DNA of 64,000 nucleotides, from assembly GCF_001267885.1 (NCBI RefSeq), contig NZ_CP012382.1, positions 992,001 through 1,056,000 of the forward strand. The letters are read 5' to 3'. The stretch comes from Streptomyces ambofaciens ATCC 23877 (GTDB lineage Bacteria > Actinomycetota > Actinomycetes > Streptomycetales > Streptomycetaceae). The notes under the pieces were generated by a model, which worked only from the letters and a program-made list of their open reading frames with translations, ran no database searches and was not told the DNA's origin. Shown here piece by piece: positions 33,292-41,784 of the stretch. The translations under genes and the position numbers were made by a program. The stretch's first letter is position 1; the number at the start of each line of letters is the position of its first letter.

Positions 33292-34035
33292 ATGGCCCGC
33301 ACCAGCCCGCACGACCACCCCCTCACCGGCGCACAGCCCCTGTACCTCCGGGTGGCCACCCGGCTGCTCGGCGAGCTGCGCGACGGGACCGTCCCACCGG
33401 GCGAACGGCTGCCCGGCGAACGCCGACTGGCCGAGCACTTCGGGGTGAGCCGGGAGACCGTCCGGCAAGCCCTGGAGGTGCTCCGCCGGGACGGTCTGCT
33501 CGCCACCGACCGGCGCGGCAGCCACGCCGCCCTGCCCGGCCGGCCCGCGAGGAGCCCGGCGGCCCTCACCTTCCCGGTCGGCGCCCGGGCCGCTGAACCG
33601 TGCACCGGGGACCGGGCCACCGTCACCTGGGAGGCGCCACCGCGGGAACACGCCGCGGCACTGGGACTGGCGCCGGGCCGGCCGACCCTGGTCCACCGCT
33701 ACACGTCCGAGACCGCCGACGGCGGCGGCCGGCGCACGGCCGTGACCTCGTTCTCCGCCGTGGCGCTCGCCGAGGTCGAGGAACTCGCCCGGTACCGGGA
33801 CCGCGCCGACGGCGCCGCCTCGGCGCAACTGCGGCGGGCCTACGACTGGATGCGCAGGGCGGGTCTGACCCTGCACCACCGGGACACCATCACCCCACTC
33901 ACGGAGTCGCCGTCGGTCCGGGTCGTCCGGCGGGTGCACGACCAGTACGCGCGGCCCCTGGAGATCACGGACCTCCTCGTGGACGCACGGCAGGACGTGC
34001 TGGTCTACGAGTTCACCCTGCCGGCGGCCGGCTGA
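33292..34035 (+). CDS. GntR-family regulator, HutC subfamily
   Basis: A 247-residue GntR regulator. The winged helix (~15-78) contains LLGELRDGTVPPGERLPGERRLAEHFGVSRETVRQALEVLRRDGLL in overlapping parts; the C-terminal UTRA effector domain (~95-245) ends with the typical ITDLLVDARQDVLVYEF. It belongs to the same subfamily as DasR, and a DasR-like site lies in its promoter. No co-transcribed enzyme gene indicates the ligand. ATG 33292 has AGGAGGGC upstream. Confidence 0.88.
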   Translation: MARTSPHDHPLTGAQPLYLRVATRLLGELRDGTVPPGERLPGERRLAEHFGVSRETVRQALEVLRRDGLLATDRRGSHAALPGRPARSPAALTFPVGARAAEPCTGDRATVTWEAPPREHAAALGLAPGRPTLVHRYTSETADGGGRRTAVTSFSAVALAEVEELARYRDRADGAASAQLRRAYDWMRRAGLTLHHRDTITPLTESPSVRVVRRVHDQYARPLEITDLLVDARQDVLVYEFTLPAAG

Positions 34036-34047
34036 TCCCGCCCACCG

Positions 34048-34773
34048 TCACGAAAGCCGCCGGGCCACCACCAGCCGGGCACGCGGGGCGCCGTCGGGCC
34101 GGCGCCCGAACTCGGGCAGGGCGTGCAGCTCCGCCCGGAAACCGGCACGGGCCAGCTCCCGGCCCACGTCGGCGAGCCGGAAGGTCCGGTAGTACATGAC
34201 GAACGGCGGCCGCCACAGCGCGTTGCGCACCCGCATCGCGGTGTCGAAGCCGAGCAGGGTCCAGTACGCCGACGAGCCGGGTCGGGGCGGCGCGGCGACG
34301 GGGAAGGCGAAGCAGCCGCCCGGCCGCAGCACGGAGCGCACCTGGGCGAACAGGCCCGGCAGTTCGCGGGGCAGGAAGTGCCCGAACGCCCCGAAGCTGA
34401 CCACGAGGTCGAAGGCCGGGCCGAACGGCAGCGCGCGGGCGTCCGCGCGCACCCAGGAGACCGCCGGCCCCGCGGGCACGGCGCGCTTGCGGGCGACGTC
34501 CAGCATGCCCGCGCTGAAGTCGACCCCCGTGACGCTCTCGCCGCACAACCGGGCCAGCACGTCCATGCCCGCACCGGTGCCGCAGCACAGGTCGAGGCCG
34601 GCACCGAAGGGGCCCGCGGGCGCCAGCGCCGAGGCCACGGCGTCGAGCACCCGGTCCGGCGTCCGGTACGGGGTGTGGTCGAACTTCGGGGCGAGCAGGT
34701 CGTAGCCGCGCTCGACCGACGACAGTGCCTGGACGGCGAGTTCGCGCAGGGTGGGGCCTTCGGGGCTGAACAT
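34048..34773 (-). CDS. SAM-dependent methyltransferase
   Basis: A 241-residue class I methyltransferase: GLDLCCGTGAGMDVLARLC (motif I, SAM binding), GVDFSAGMLDVARKR and FGAFGHFLPRELPGLF. Its substrate is unknown; the general shape resembles the UbiE/small-molecule methyltransferases. The gene starts 4 bp after the PadR stop, with its ribosome site inside the PadR gene, so both are in one operon and the PadR protein probably controls it. Convergent with the GntR gene, 12 bp away. Confidence 0.82.
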   Translation of the reverse strand: MFSPEGPTLRELAVQALSSVERGYDLLAPKFDHTPYRTPDRVLDAVASALAPAGPFGAGLDLCCGTGAGMDVLARLCGESVTGVDFSAGMLDVARKRAVPAGPAVSWVRADARALPFGPAFDLVVSFGAFGHFLPRELPGLFAQVRSVLRPGGCFAFPVAAPPRPGSSAYWTLLGFDTAMRVRNALWRPPFVMYYRTFRLADVGRELARAGFRAELHALPEFGRRPDGAPRARLVVARRLS

Positions 34774-34777
34774 CCGG

Positions 34778-35365
34778 TCAGCCTAGGGCCTGCCCCGCGG
34801 GCCCCGCGGGGGCGCGCCGCTCCCGCAGGACCGCGAGCACGCGCTCGCACCAACGGGCGTTCTCCTGCTCGAAGGTGATGCCGGCGAGCAGCGTGAGGTA
34901 GGGGCCGACGCGGTCGGACTCCCGCAGGTGCTGCTCCTCGCTACGGCCGTCCAGCAGCCGCTCACGGACCCGCTCGTAGCGGGCGAGCTTGCCCAGCGCC
35001 CAGGCCCTGCGCTCCTCCACCAGGGCGCGGACCTCCGCGGGGTCGACACCGTCCATGGCCTGCATCTTGATCAGGAACTCGTCCCGAATGGCCGTGGGGC
35101 GCCGGGTCGGCTCGGCGGCGAAGGCGCTCAGCCGTTCCCGGCCGGCCGCCGTGAGCCGGAAGAGCCGCTTGGTGGGCCGCCGTTCCTGCGGCACCGTCCG
35201 GGCCTCGATGAGTCCGTCGCCCGCGAGGCGCTCCAACTCCCGGTAGAGCTGCTGGGGCGTGGCGGGCCAGAAGTTGGCGAGCGAGACGTCGAACACCTTG
35301 GACAGCTCGTAGCCAGAGGCCTCACCCTCCAGCAGGGCTGCCAGGACGGCGTACTTGAGAGACAT
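34778..35365 (-). CDS. PadR-family regulator
   Basis: A 195-residue PadR regulator of the same type as at 20877-21428: MSLKYAVLAALLEGEASGYELSKVF, ANFWPATPQQLYRELERLAGDGLI, and a helical C-terminal domain with LARYERVRERLLDG. It is the first gene of a leftward operon with a methyltransferase and diverges from an NTF2-like gene; direct repeats of CCTACTC (35393-35399 and 35404-35410, 11 bp apart) lie between them. There is no Shine-Dalgarno before ATG 35365, so the message may be leaderless. Confidence 0.88.
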   Translation of the reverse strand: MSLKYAVLAALLEGEASGYELSKVFDVSLANFWPATPQQLYRELERLAGDGLIEARTVPQERRPTKRLFRLTAAGRERLSAFAAEPTRRPTAIRDEFLIKMQAMDGVDPAEVRALVEERRAWALGKLARYERVRERLLDGRSEEQHLRESDRVGPYLTLLAGITFEQENARWCERVLAVLRERRAPAGPAGQALG

Positions 35366-35392
35366 GTCGACACGCTAGCAAGAAGTGAATAC

Positions 35393-35410
35393 CCTACTCG
35401 ACACCTACTC
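35393..35410. promoter_or_regulatory. Direct repeat between PadR and NTF2-like genes
   Basis: CCTACTC occurs at 35393-35399 and 35404-35410, exactly one helical turn apart, in the 87-bp divergent promoter. The arrangement suits a PadR dimer or another activator. Weak evidence. Confidence 0.4.
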
Positions 35411-35452
35411 AAATAGTTTAGTACTCACGGTACTGACACCCAGGGAGCCGCG

Positions 35453-35863
35453 ATGCAGGCATTCCGCACGGCGGTCGAGACGCACGACCTCGACGCCCTC
35501 GAAACACTGCTGGCCGAGGACGTGGTCTTCACCAGCCCCGTCGTCTTCAAGCCCTACCGGGGCAAGGCGATCACGGCGGCGATCCTGCGCGGGGCGGCCC
35601 GCGTGTTCGAGGACTTCCGCTACCGGCGCGTCATCGGCGCGGCGGACGGCCGCGACCACGCGCTGCTCTTCACGGCCCGCGTGGGGGACCGGGAGATCAG
35701 CGGCTGCGACTTCCTGCACCTCGACGAGTCCGGCCGCATCGACGAGCTCACGGTCATGGTGCGCCCGCTCTCCGGCGCGCAGGCGCTGCAGGCGGCCATG
35801 GCCGCGCAGTTCGACCGCATCGCCCAGGAAGCACAGGAGGCCGCTGCCCGTTCGGGCGCCTGA
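35453..35863 (+). CDS. NTF2-like/SnoaL-fold protein
   Basis: A 136-residue protein with the NTF2-like cone fold: VETHDLDALETLLAEDVVFTSPVVFKPYRGKAITAAIL at the start and EISGCDFLHLDESGRIDELTVMVRPLS at the end are typical of the SnoaL_2 group. Such proteins are small-molecule isomerases, hydrolases or binding proteins, and no specific activity can be assigned. GGGAG lies ahead of ATG 35453. Diverges from the PadR operon and is followed by a strong terminator. Confidence 0.82.
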   Translation: MQAFRTAVETHDLDALETLLAEDVVFTSPVVFKPYRGKAITAAILRGAARVFEDFRYRRVIGAADGRDHALLFTARVGDREISGCDFLHLDESGRIDELTVMVRPLSGAQALQAAMAAQFDRIAQEAQEAAARSGA

Positions 35864-36214
35864 GCACGGCCCGGTTCCTGCGGAAGACACAGGGGCGACG
35901 CACCGGCCGCCCCGGTGGGGCGGGAGACGGGACACGTCTCCCGCCCCACCGCTCCGCGCCTCGACGCGTGGTACAGTTCCCTCAGCACTTGTGTACGCCC
36001 TACTCGGGCGCCGGTGCCAGTTCCCTTTGTTCGCGACCCGCCCGTCCTGATGTGACCGGCGCGTCCGCTTCTCAGCGCAACCTCGCGAGCGGGGCCCTCC
36101 CCCGCCGTGTCCGAGGCGCTCTTCTCGCCGTCCGGAGGCGTGTCGTCCGACCCCTCGCGCGGCTTCTCCCCTTCCGCATGTCCCATGCCCGTGTCCTCGA
36201 AAGGACCGAACACC
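35864..36214. other. Terminator and long C-rich leader before rho
   Basis: 351 bp. After the hairpin at 35913-35951 comes about 260 bp with no gene. GTACA...TGTAC (35971-35996) and CAGTTCCCT repeated at 35974 and 36018 mark the probable promoter area. From about 36090 to 36200 the non-template strand is rich in C and T runs (CTCCCCCGCC, CTTCTCCCCTTCC), as in Rho loading sites. Confidence 0.5.
35913..35951 (+). terminator. Strong hairpin after the NTF2-like gene
   Basis: A 17-bp perfect stem (35913-35929 with 35935-35951) and a 5-base loop, 50 bp after the stop codon. It ends the NTF2-like transcript and isolates the rho gene. Confidence 0.8.
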
Positions 36215-37354
36215 ATGACCACCACACTCCAGAACCCCCCTTCCCAGCACGCCCCGGCCGAGATCGCGAGCGGTGTCCTCGACCTCGACGCGAGCGGGAA
36301 GGGACATCTGCGGGGCAGGAGCCTCCAGGCCGAGCCGGCCGACCTCACCCTCTCCCCCGCCCTGATCCGCCGGCACGGTCTGCGCAAGGGCGACCTGGTG
36401 GAAGGCGTGCGCGGCGACCGGCGCACCCTGTCCGACGTCGTCCGGGTCGGCGGCCGCACACCCGACCGGCAGGCCGGCCGACGGCACTTCCACGACCTGA
36501 CACCACTGCACCCGCACGAGCGCCTGCGCCTCGAACACCCGGCGGCCGGCCTGACCGGACGGGTCGCCGATCTCCTCGCCCCGGTCGGCAAGGGTCAGCG
36601 GGGCCTGATCGTGGCACCGCCGAAGACCGGGAAGACCGTCCTGCTCCAGCAGATCGCCGCCGCGGTCGCCGGCAACCACCCGGGCTCCCGCCTGATGGTG
36701 GTGCTGCTCGACGAACGGCCCGAGGAGGTCACCGACATGCGGCGGGCGGTGCGCGGCGAGGTGTACTCCTCGACCTTCGACCGGAGCGCCAAGCAGCACA
36801 TCGCGCTCGCCGACCTGGTGATCGAGCGGGCCAAACGGCTCGTCGAGGCCGGCGAGGACGTCGTCATCCTCCTCGACTCCCTCACCCGGCTGTGCAGGGC
36901 GCACAACAACGCCGCCTCCTCCGGCGGCCGCACCCTCAGCGGTGGTGTCGACGCCGGGGCACTCCTCGGGCCCAAGCGGTTCTTCGGCGCCGCCCGGGCG
37001 GCCGAGGAGGGCGGCTCGCTCACCATCCTGGCCACCGTCCTGGTGGAGACCGGGTCGCGGGCCGACGACTTCTTCTTCGAGGAGCTCAAGGGCACCGGCA
37101 ACATGGAGCTCCGGCTGAGCCGGGAACTCGCCGACCGCCGGGTCTTCCCGGCCGTCGACGTGACCGGCTCCGGCACCCGCCGCGAGGAACTGCTGCTCTC
37201 GGCCCCCGAGTCGCACACCGTGCGAGGGCTGCGAAAGGTCCTGGTGAGCCGGGAGGGGCACTCCGGCCTGGAGACACTGCTGGAGCGGATGCGCCGGACG
37301 CCGGACAACGCCACGTTCCTGCGCCACGTCCAGCCGACCCTGCCCACCGGCTGA
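36215..37354 (+). CDS. Short Rho-family factor with altered RNA-binding site
   Basis: A 379-residue Rho homologue, compared with ~420 residues for E. coli Rho and about 650-700 for the main Streptomyces Rho. The hexameric ATPase part is intact: P-loop APPKTGKT (~134-141), DERPEEVTDM, LLDSLTRLCRAHN, the R-loop PKRFFGAARAAEEGGS and KGTGNMELRLSREL. The cold-shock-like domain (~18-80) aligns with E. coli, but GFGFLR reads GKGHLR and the aromatic of PDDIYVS is PADLTLS, so Phe62, Phe64 and Tyr80 of E. coli are replaced by Lys, His and Thr; the Glu108/Tyr110 region also differs. ATG 36215 has AAAGGA 10 bp upstream; the frame is open to 36107. It resembles the second Rho of S. coelicolor. Confidence 0.88.
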   Translation: MTTTLQNPPSQHAPAEIASGVLDLDASGKGHLRGRSLQAEPADLTLSPALIRRHGLRKGDLVEGVRGDRRTLSDVVRVGGRTPDRQAGRRHFHDLTPLHPHERLRLEHPAAGLTGRVADLLAPVGKGQRGLIVAPPKTGKTVLLQQIAAAVAGNHPGSRLMVVLLDERPEEVTDMRRAVRGEVYSSTFDRSAKQHIALADLVIERAKRLVEAGEDVVILLDSLTRLCRAHNNAASSGGRTLSGGVDAGALLGPKRFFGAARAAEEGGSLTILATVLVETGSRADDFFFEELKGTGNMELRLSRELADRRVFPAVDVTGSGTRREELLLSAPESHTVRGLRKVLVSREGHSGLETLLERMRRTPDNATFLRHVQPTLPTG

Positions 37355-37422
37355 CACCGCCCCCGCCGACGAGACACCACCCGGCTGACATCACCCCGCC
37401 GACGAGACACCGCCCGGCTGAC
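37345..37422. repeat. 33-bp tandem repeats at the rho 3' end
   Basis: A 29-base segment at 37361-37389 recurs at 37394-37422 with one mismatch (33-bp period). A third partial copy (CCGGCTGACACCGCC) covers the rho stop codon at 37348. Tandem duplication of the gene end is likely; the repeats contain several further TGA triplets. Confidence 0.75.
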
Positions 37423-37530
37423 GCCGCCCACGGGTCACCGCCCGGCTCCCCCTACGGCATCCGGGTGCTTCCGGGGGCTGCTCGGCCCGGTCAGCGTGGC
37501 GGTCCGGGGGGCCATTCCTACGTTTGCGGT

Positions 37531-38709
37531 ATGACTATCGGATTCTCATCCCGGGCGGTTCGATCCACCTGTGTGCTCTGTGTGGCGGGGCTGCTGACGC
37601 TCATGCCCGCCGCCGCGGCCGCCCGTGCGGGGCGCCCGGACCCCGGCCCGCCCGGCGGGGCACGGCCGGCGGCCCAGCCGTCGCTGCTGTACCGCTCCGG
37701 TACGCAGGTCCGGCTCCGGCCCGGGGCACCCGGGGTCCCCGATGTCTCCGCGCTCTCCTGGGTGGTGGCCGACGCCGACTCCGGCGACGTCCTGGCGGCG
37801 CACGACGCCCATCGCAGACTGCCGCCGGCCAGCACGCTGAAGACCCTGTTCGCCCTCACGGTGCTGCCGGTCCTGCCGGGCGGCATCCGGCACGAGGTGC
37901 GCGGGGACGAACTGAACGGCATCGGTCCGGGCAGCAGTCTGGTCGGGATCGTCGAGGGCCACACGTACCGGGTCTCCGACCTGTGGAACGGCGTCTTCCT
38001 CAACTCCGGCAACGACGCCGTGCACGTCCTCGCCTCGCTCACCGGCGGCTGGGACGCCACGGCCGCCCGGATGCAGGCCGAGGCCCGCGCCCTCGGCGCC
38101 CGGGACACCCATGTGCGCTCCCCCGACGGCTACGACGCGCCGGGCCAGGTGTCGTCGGCGTACGACCTGGCCGTCTTCGGCCGGGCGGGGTTGCGCAATC
38201 CCGACTTCGCGCGGTACTGCGCCAAGGTCGACGCCATGTTCCCCGGCCGGAACGGGGACGCCTACGGGATCCGGAACACCAACCGGCTGCTCACCGGGGA
38301 GGACGGCGTGGAGCCGTACCCGGGGCTGATCGGCATCAAGAACGGCTACACCAGCAACGCCGGCAACACGTTGGTCGCCGCCGCCCGCCGTGACGGGCGG
38401 ACCCTGGTGGTGACCGTGATGAATCCTCAGGAGGGCGGCGGCCACGCCGTGTACGAGGAGGCCCGCTCGCTGCTCGACTGGGGCTTCGAGGCGTCCGGCC
38501 GCGTCCTCCCGGTGGGCTCGCTGGCCTCCGGCGGCGCCCGGCCGCGGTCGGGCCCGGAGGCCCTCCCCGCGGCGGTCGCTGCCGCACGGCCGTCACGGCA
38601 CGACCCGGGCTGGCGGGAGACCGGCGCGATCGTGGGTGTGGCCGGGCTCGGCGCCGGCGCCGTGGCACTGGTTCTGCGACTCAGGCTCGTACGGATCCGG
38701 AGCAGTTGA
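37531..38709 (+). CDS. D-alanyl-D-alanine carboxypeptidase
   Basis: A 392-residue class S11 penicillin-binding protein that trims peptidoglycan stem pentapeptides. Signal peptide 1-~33; catalytic Ser101 in PPASTLK (SxxK, Lys104); SGN at 159-161; KNG at 270-272 replacing the usual KTG triad. A C-terminal hydrophobic helix (~365-385) and RIRSS anchor it to the membrane. The KNG variant is seen in some actinobacterial members. ATG 37531 lacks an obvious Shine-Dalgarno (TTTGCGGT before it). Followed by a strong terminator. Confidence 0.88.
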   Translation: MTIGFSSRAVRSTCVLCVAGLLTLMPAAAAARAGRPDPGPPGGARPAAQPSLLYRSGTQVRLRPGAPGVPDVSALSWVVADADSGDVLAAHDAHRRLPPASTLKTLFALTVLPVLPGGIRHEVRGDELNGIGPGSSLVGIVEGHTYRVSDLWNGVFLNSGNDAVHVLASLTGGWDATAARMQAEARALGARDTHVRSPDGYDAPGQVSSAYDLAVFGRAGLRNPDFARYCAKVDAMFPGRNGDAYGIRNTNRLLTGEDGVEPYPGLIGIKNGYTSNAGNTLVAAARRDGRTLVVTVMNPQEGGGHAVYEEARSLLDWGFEASGRVLPVGSLASGGARPRSGPEALPAAVAAARPSRHDPGWRETGAIVGVAGLGAGAVALVLRLRLVRIRSS

Positions 38710-38737
38710 CGCCCTGCCTCCGCGACCGTCCGGTGGG

Positions 38738-38766
38738 CCGGTCCGCCCCTGCCAGGGGCGGACCGG
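38738..38766 (+). terminator. Hairpin after the carboxypeptidase gene
   Basis: A 13-bp perfect stem (38738-38750 with 38754-38766) around a GCC loop, 29 bp after the stop codon. Confidence 0.75.
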
Positions 38767-38850
38767 AGGGCGGGGGGTGGTGCTAGCCGCACCCCGCTCC
38801 GGGGGCAGCCGTCATTCTGCGGCCGGGCGGCCGTTCACATACTGAGGTGC

Positions 38851-39909
38851 ATGGCGAATTCAACGGTGCTCATCGAGAGCCTCCCCCCGCGGGAACAGGA
38901 AAAGGGACGCGCGAAGGGGAGCGACTTCTCCGAACTGTCGAGGCGCATCACCGACGCGGGGCTGCTGCGGCGGCGCCCGCTGTACTACACGCTGCGTTTC
39001 GGTGCCGTGGCGCTCGCGCTCGCGGGCGGTGTCGCCGCTCTGGTCGTGCTCGGAGACAGCTGGAGCCAGTTGTTCGTCGCGGTGGCGCTGGCCGTGGTCT
39101 TCGGCCAGCTCGGGCTGGCCGCGCACGACCTCGCCCACCGGCAGGTCTTCTCGCGCCGCCGTCCCAGCGAGGCCGGTGGCCTCCTGGTGGCGAACCTGCT
39201 GCTCGGGATGAGCTACGGCTGGTGGATGAACAAGCACACCCGCCACCACGCCAACCCCAACCACGAGGAGAAGGACCCGGACGTCTCCCCCGACATCCTG
39301 GTCTGGTCCCGGCGCCAGGCGAGCAGGGCCACGGGGCTTCCCCGGTTCGTGGGGAGGCATCAGGCCGCCCTGTTCTTCCCGCTGCTGACGCTGGAAGGAC
39401 TCAACCTGAGCTTCAGCAGCTTCAAGGCGCTGCGCGGCCCGTCCATGAAACGGCCGGTCCTGGAGGGCACGCTGCTCGTCGCCCATTTCGTTCTCTACTT
39501 CGGCGGCCTGTTCACGATCCTGTCCCCCGGCAAGGCACTCGCCTTCATCGCCGTGCACCAGGGACTGTTCGGCATCTACCTGGGCTCGGTCTTCGCGCCC
39601 AACCACAAGGGCATGCCGATGATCGAGGAGGGCATGCGGCTCGACTTCCTGCGCCGCCAGGTCCTCACCTCCCGCAACGTGCGGGGCGGCGTGCTCGTCG
39701 ACGCCTTCATGGGCGGCCTCAACTACCAGATCGAGCACCACCTCTTCCCGAGCATGCCGACGCCCGCCCTGGGCCGGGCCCAGGCGATCACCGAGCGGTA
39801 CTGCGTCGAGCTGGGCGTCCCCTACCACCAGACGGGGCTGCTCGCCTCGCACCGTGAGGCGCTGCGGCACCTGCGCGCCGTCGGGGAGCCCCTGCGCGCC
39901 GGCCGCTGA
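38851..39909 (+). CDS. Membrane fatty acid desaturase
   Basis: A 352-residue di-iron desaturase/hydroxylase with four to five membrane helices. All three histidine boxes are present: HDLAH (92-96), HTRHH (129-133, within NKHTRHHANPNHEEKDPD) and QIEHHLFP (~294-301). It is of the front-end/acyl-lipid desaturase class common in Streptomyces. There is no fused cytochrome b5, so it needs external ferredoxin and reductase. It ends 34 bp before the convergent uppP gene. The ATG at 38851 lacks a strong ribosome site (TGAGGTGC ahead). Confidence 0.9.
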   Translation: MANSTVLIESLPPREQEKGRAKGSDFSELSRRITDAGLLRRRPLYYTLRFGAVALALAGGVAALVVLGDSWSQLFVAVALAVVFGQLGLAAHDLAHRQVFSRRRPSEAGGLLVANLLLGMSYGWWMNKHTRHHANPNHEEKDPDVSPDILVWSRRQASRATGLPRFVGRHQAALFFPLLTLEGLNLSFSSFKALRGPSMKRPVLEGTLLVAHFVLYFGGLFTILSPGKALAFIAVHQGLFGIYLGSVFAPNHKGMPMIEEGMRLDFLRRQVLTSRNVRGGVLVDAFMGGLNYQIEHHLFPSMPTPALGRAQAITERYCVELGVPYHQTGLLASHREALRHLRAVGEPLRAGR

Positions 39910-39943
39910 CAGCCACGCCTCGGTGCTGGGGGGCGGGCGACGG

Positions 39944-40780
39944 TCAGCTGTGCAGTACGCCCGCGCCGAGCAGCGCGAACAGCAGGACGCCGACCACGAT
40001 CCGGTAGACGACGAAGGCGTTGAAGGTGTGCTTGGCGACGAACTTCAGCAGCCAGGCGATGGAGGCGTAGGCGACCACGAAGGAGACGAGGGTGCCGACC
40101 GCCAGGGGGGCGGCGCCGGCCCCGGTGCCCAGGGCGTCCTTCAGCTCGTACACGCCGGCACCGGTCAGGGCCGGGATGCCGAGGAAGAAGGAGAGCCGCG
40201 TGGCGGCCAGCCGGTCGAGGTCGAGCAGCAGGGCGGTGGACATGGTGGCACCGGAGCGGGAGAAGCCCGGGAAGAGCAGGGCGAGGATCTGGGAGCCGCC
40301 GACCAGCATCGCGTCCTTGAACGAGGTGTCGTCCTCGCCCCGCTTGTGCCGGCCCCTCCGGTCCGCCGCCCACATGACGCCGCTGCCGACGATCAGGGAG
40401 CCCGCGACCACCCACAGCGAGGCGAGCGGACCCTTGATCAGCGGTCTGGCGGCCAGGCCGACGAGCACGATCGGGATCGTCGCGCAGATGACCCACCAGG
40501 CGAACTTGTAGTCGTGGTGGTAGCGCTCCTCCCGGTCGGTCAGGCCGCGCAGCCACGCGGAGACGATCCGCACGATGTCCTTGCGGAAGTACACGAGCAC
40601 CGCGGCGATCGCTCCGACCTGGATGACCGCCGAGAAGCCGATGACGGCGTCGTCGTCGACGGGGATGCCCATCAGCCCCTCGACGATCTTGAGGTGGCCG
40701 GTGGAGGAGACCGGAAGGAACTCGGTCACCCCTTCGACGGCTCCGAGGACGACGGCCTGACCGATGCTGATGGCGCTCAT
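39944..40780 (-). CDS. uppP: Undecaprenyl-diphosphatase
   Basis: A 278-residue membrane protein (BacA/UppP family) that dephosphorylates undecaprenyl diphosphate to recycle the peptidoglycan lipid carrier, and confers bacitracin tolerance. The two signature motifs are present: EGVTEFLPVSSTGHL (~16-30) and FPGFSRSGATMSTALLL (~168-184). About eight helices. The start is MSAISIGQAV at 40780; 88 bp upstream is the crcB pair, on the same strand, but the gap and own spacing suggest separate transcription. It is likely an additional copy alongside a housekeeping enzyme. Confidence 0.93.
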   Translation of the reverse strand: MSAISIGQAVVLGAVEGVTEFLPVSSTGHLKIVEGLMGIPVDDDAVIGFSAVIQVGAIAAVLVYFRKDIVRIVSAWLRGLTDREERYHHDYKFAWWVICATIPIVLVGLAARPLIKGPLASLWVVAGSLIVGSGVMWAADRRGRHKRGEDDTSFKDAMLVGGSQILALLFPGFSRSGATMSTALLLDLDRLAATRLSFFLGIPALTGAGVYELKDALGTGAGAAPLAVGTLVSFVVAYASIAWLLKFVAKHTFNAFVVYRIVVGVLLFALLGAGVLHS

Positions 40781-40867
40781 GGAATCCAGTTCTGCTCGGG
40801 GCGGGCGGACTCGCGGACGGCAGTGGCGGAGGGGCCAGTCCTACTACACGCGGGTCGGCGCCGTGCG

Positions 40868-41242
40868 TCACGCCCAGAGCGCGTCGGCCAGTGTCACCCC
40901 CGCGAACGCCGCCCCCACGCCGGCCGCCACACTCACCACCACGTTGACGACCGCCCGCGGACGGGCGCCGGTCTCCGCGAGGCGGAGGGTCTCGTAGGAG
41001 AAGGTCGAGTACGTGGTGAGGGCCCCGCACAGCCCGGTGCCGAGCAGCAGTTGCAGGCGGGACCCCGTGGCGCCGGCGAGCGCGGCGCCGGTCAGCAGGC
41101 CCAGGACGAGGCTGCCCACGACGTTCACCGCGAGGGTGCCCCAGGGGAAGTCCGTGTCGTACCGGGACCGCACCGCGCGGTCGGTGAGGTAGCGCAGGGG
41201 GGCACCGACCATGGCGCCCGCGGCGACCAGCAGCCAGTTCAC
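40868..41242 (-). CDS. crcB: Fluoride channel subunit CrcB/Fluc, second copy
   Basis: A 124-residue four-helix membrane protein. Fluc channels are dual-topology dimers; in many Gram-positives two different CrcB proteins form a heterodimer. The motif [12 protein letters not shown] and [13 protein letters not shown] are conserved. GTG 41242 overlaps the stop of the upstream crcB by 4 bp (GTGA), so both are made together. It exports fluoride passively down its gradient. Confidence 0.92.
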   Translation of the reverse strand: MNWLLVAAGAMVGAPLRYLTDRAVRSRYDTDFPWGTLAVNVVGSLVLGLLTGAALAGATGSRLQLLLGTGLCGALTTYSTFSYETLRLAETGARPRAVVNVVVSVAAGVGAAFAGVTLADALWA

Positions 41243-41742
41243 GAGGGCTCCGCGCCCCTCGGGTCCGTGCCACCGGTTCCGGTGGGCGCCCCTTTCAGGA
41301 GGCGGCGCGTCGCCCATGCGGCGGCCCACACCGCCGTGAGCGCCGCGAGCGGGGTCGCCGCCAGGTAGGCCAGGGCGGTGCGGGCCTGGTCGGCGGCGAA
41401 CAGCTGCCGGCCGTCGACGGCGTAGGTCGAGAAGGTGGTGAAGCCGCCGAGCACCCCCGTCGCGAAGAAGGGCCGGGCCAGGCGGTGGGCGGTCCACACC
41501 TCGGTGACGAGCACCATGAACGCGCCGATCACGGCACAGCCGGCGACGTTGACGCAGAAGGTCGTCCAGGGGAAGCCGCCGGTCCGCGTCGGCCACCAGA
41601 GGGCGGCGGCGTACCGCGCACAGGCGCCGGCGGCGCCGCCGGCGGCCACGGCCGCGAGGACCGGCACCTGCGCACGCCACCGCGGCCGCACGGGGGCGGC
41701 GGTTCGGGCGCCGTCGCGGCCTTCGGGGATCGGGGCTGTCAT
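41239..41742 (-). CDS. crcB: Fluoride channel subunit CrcB/Fluc, first copy
   Basis: A 167-residue CrcB protein with a ~45-residue hydrophilic N-terminal extension ([13 protein letters not shown] onward), then four helices; family signatures [12 protein letters not shown] and [12 protein letters not shown] choose ATG 41742 because AGGAG (41757-41753) precedes it and because the upstream leader folds as a fluoride riboswitch; the longer open frame (to 41841) would run through that leader. It is the first gene of the fluoride export operon. Confidence 0.9.
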   Translation of the reverse strand: MTAPIPEGRDGARTAAPVRPRWRAQVPVLAAVAAGGAAGACARYAAALWWPTRTGGFPWTTFCVNVAGCAVIGAFMVLVTEVWTAHRLARPFFATGVLGGFTTFSTYAVDGRQLFAADQARTALAYLAATPLAALTAVWAAAWATRRLLKGAPTGTGGTDPRGAEPS

Positions 41743-41784
41743 GGTCGTACGTCTCCTACTCGCCGGGCAGGGGGAGTCCCCGTT

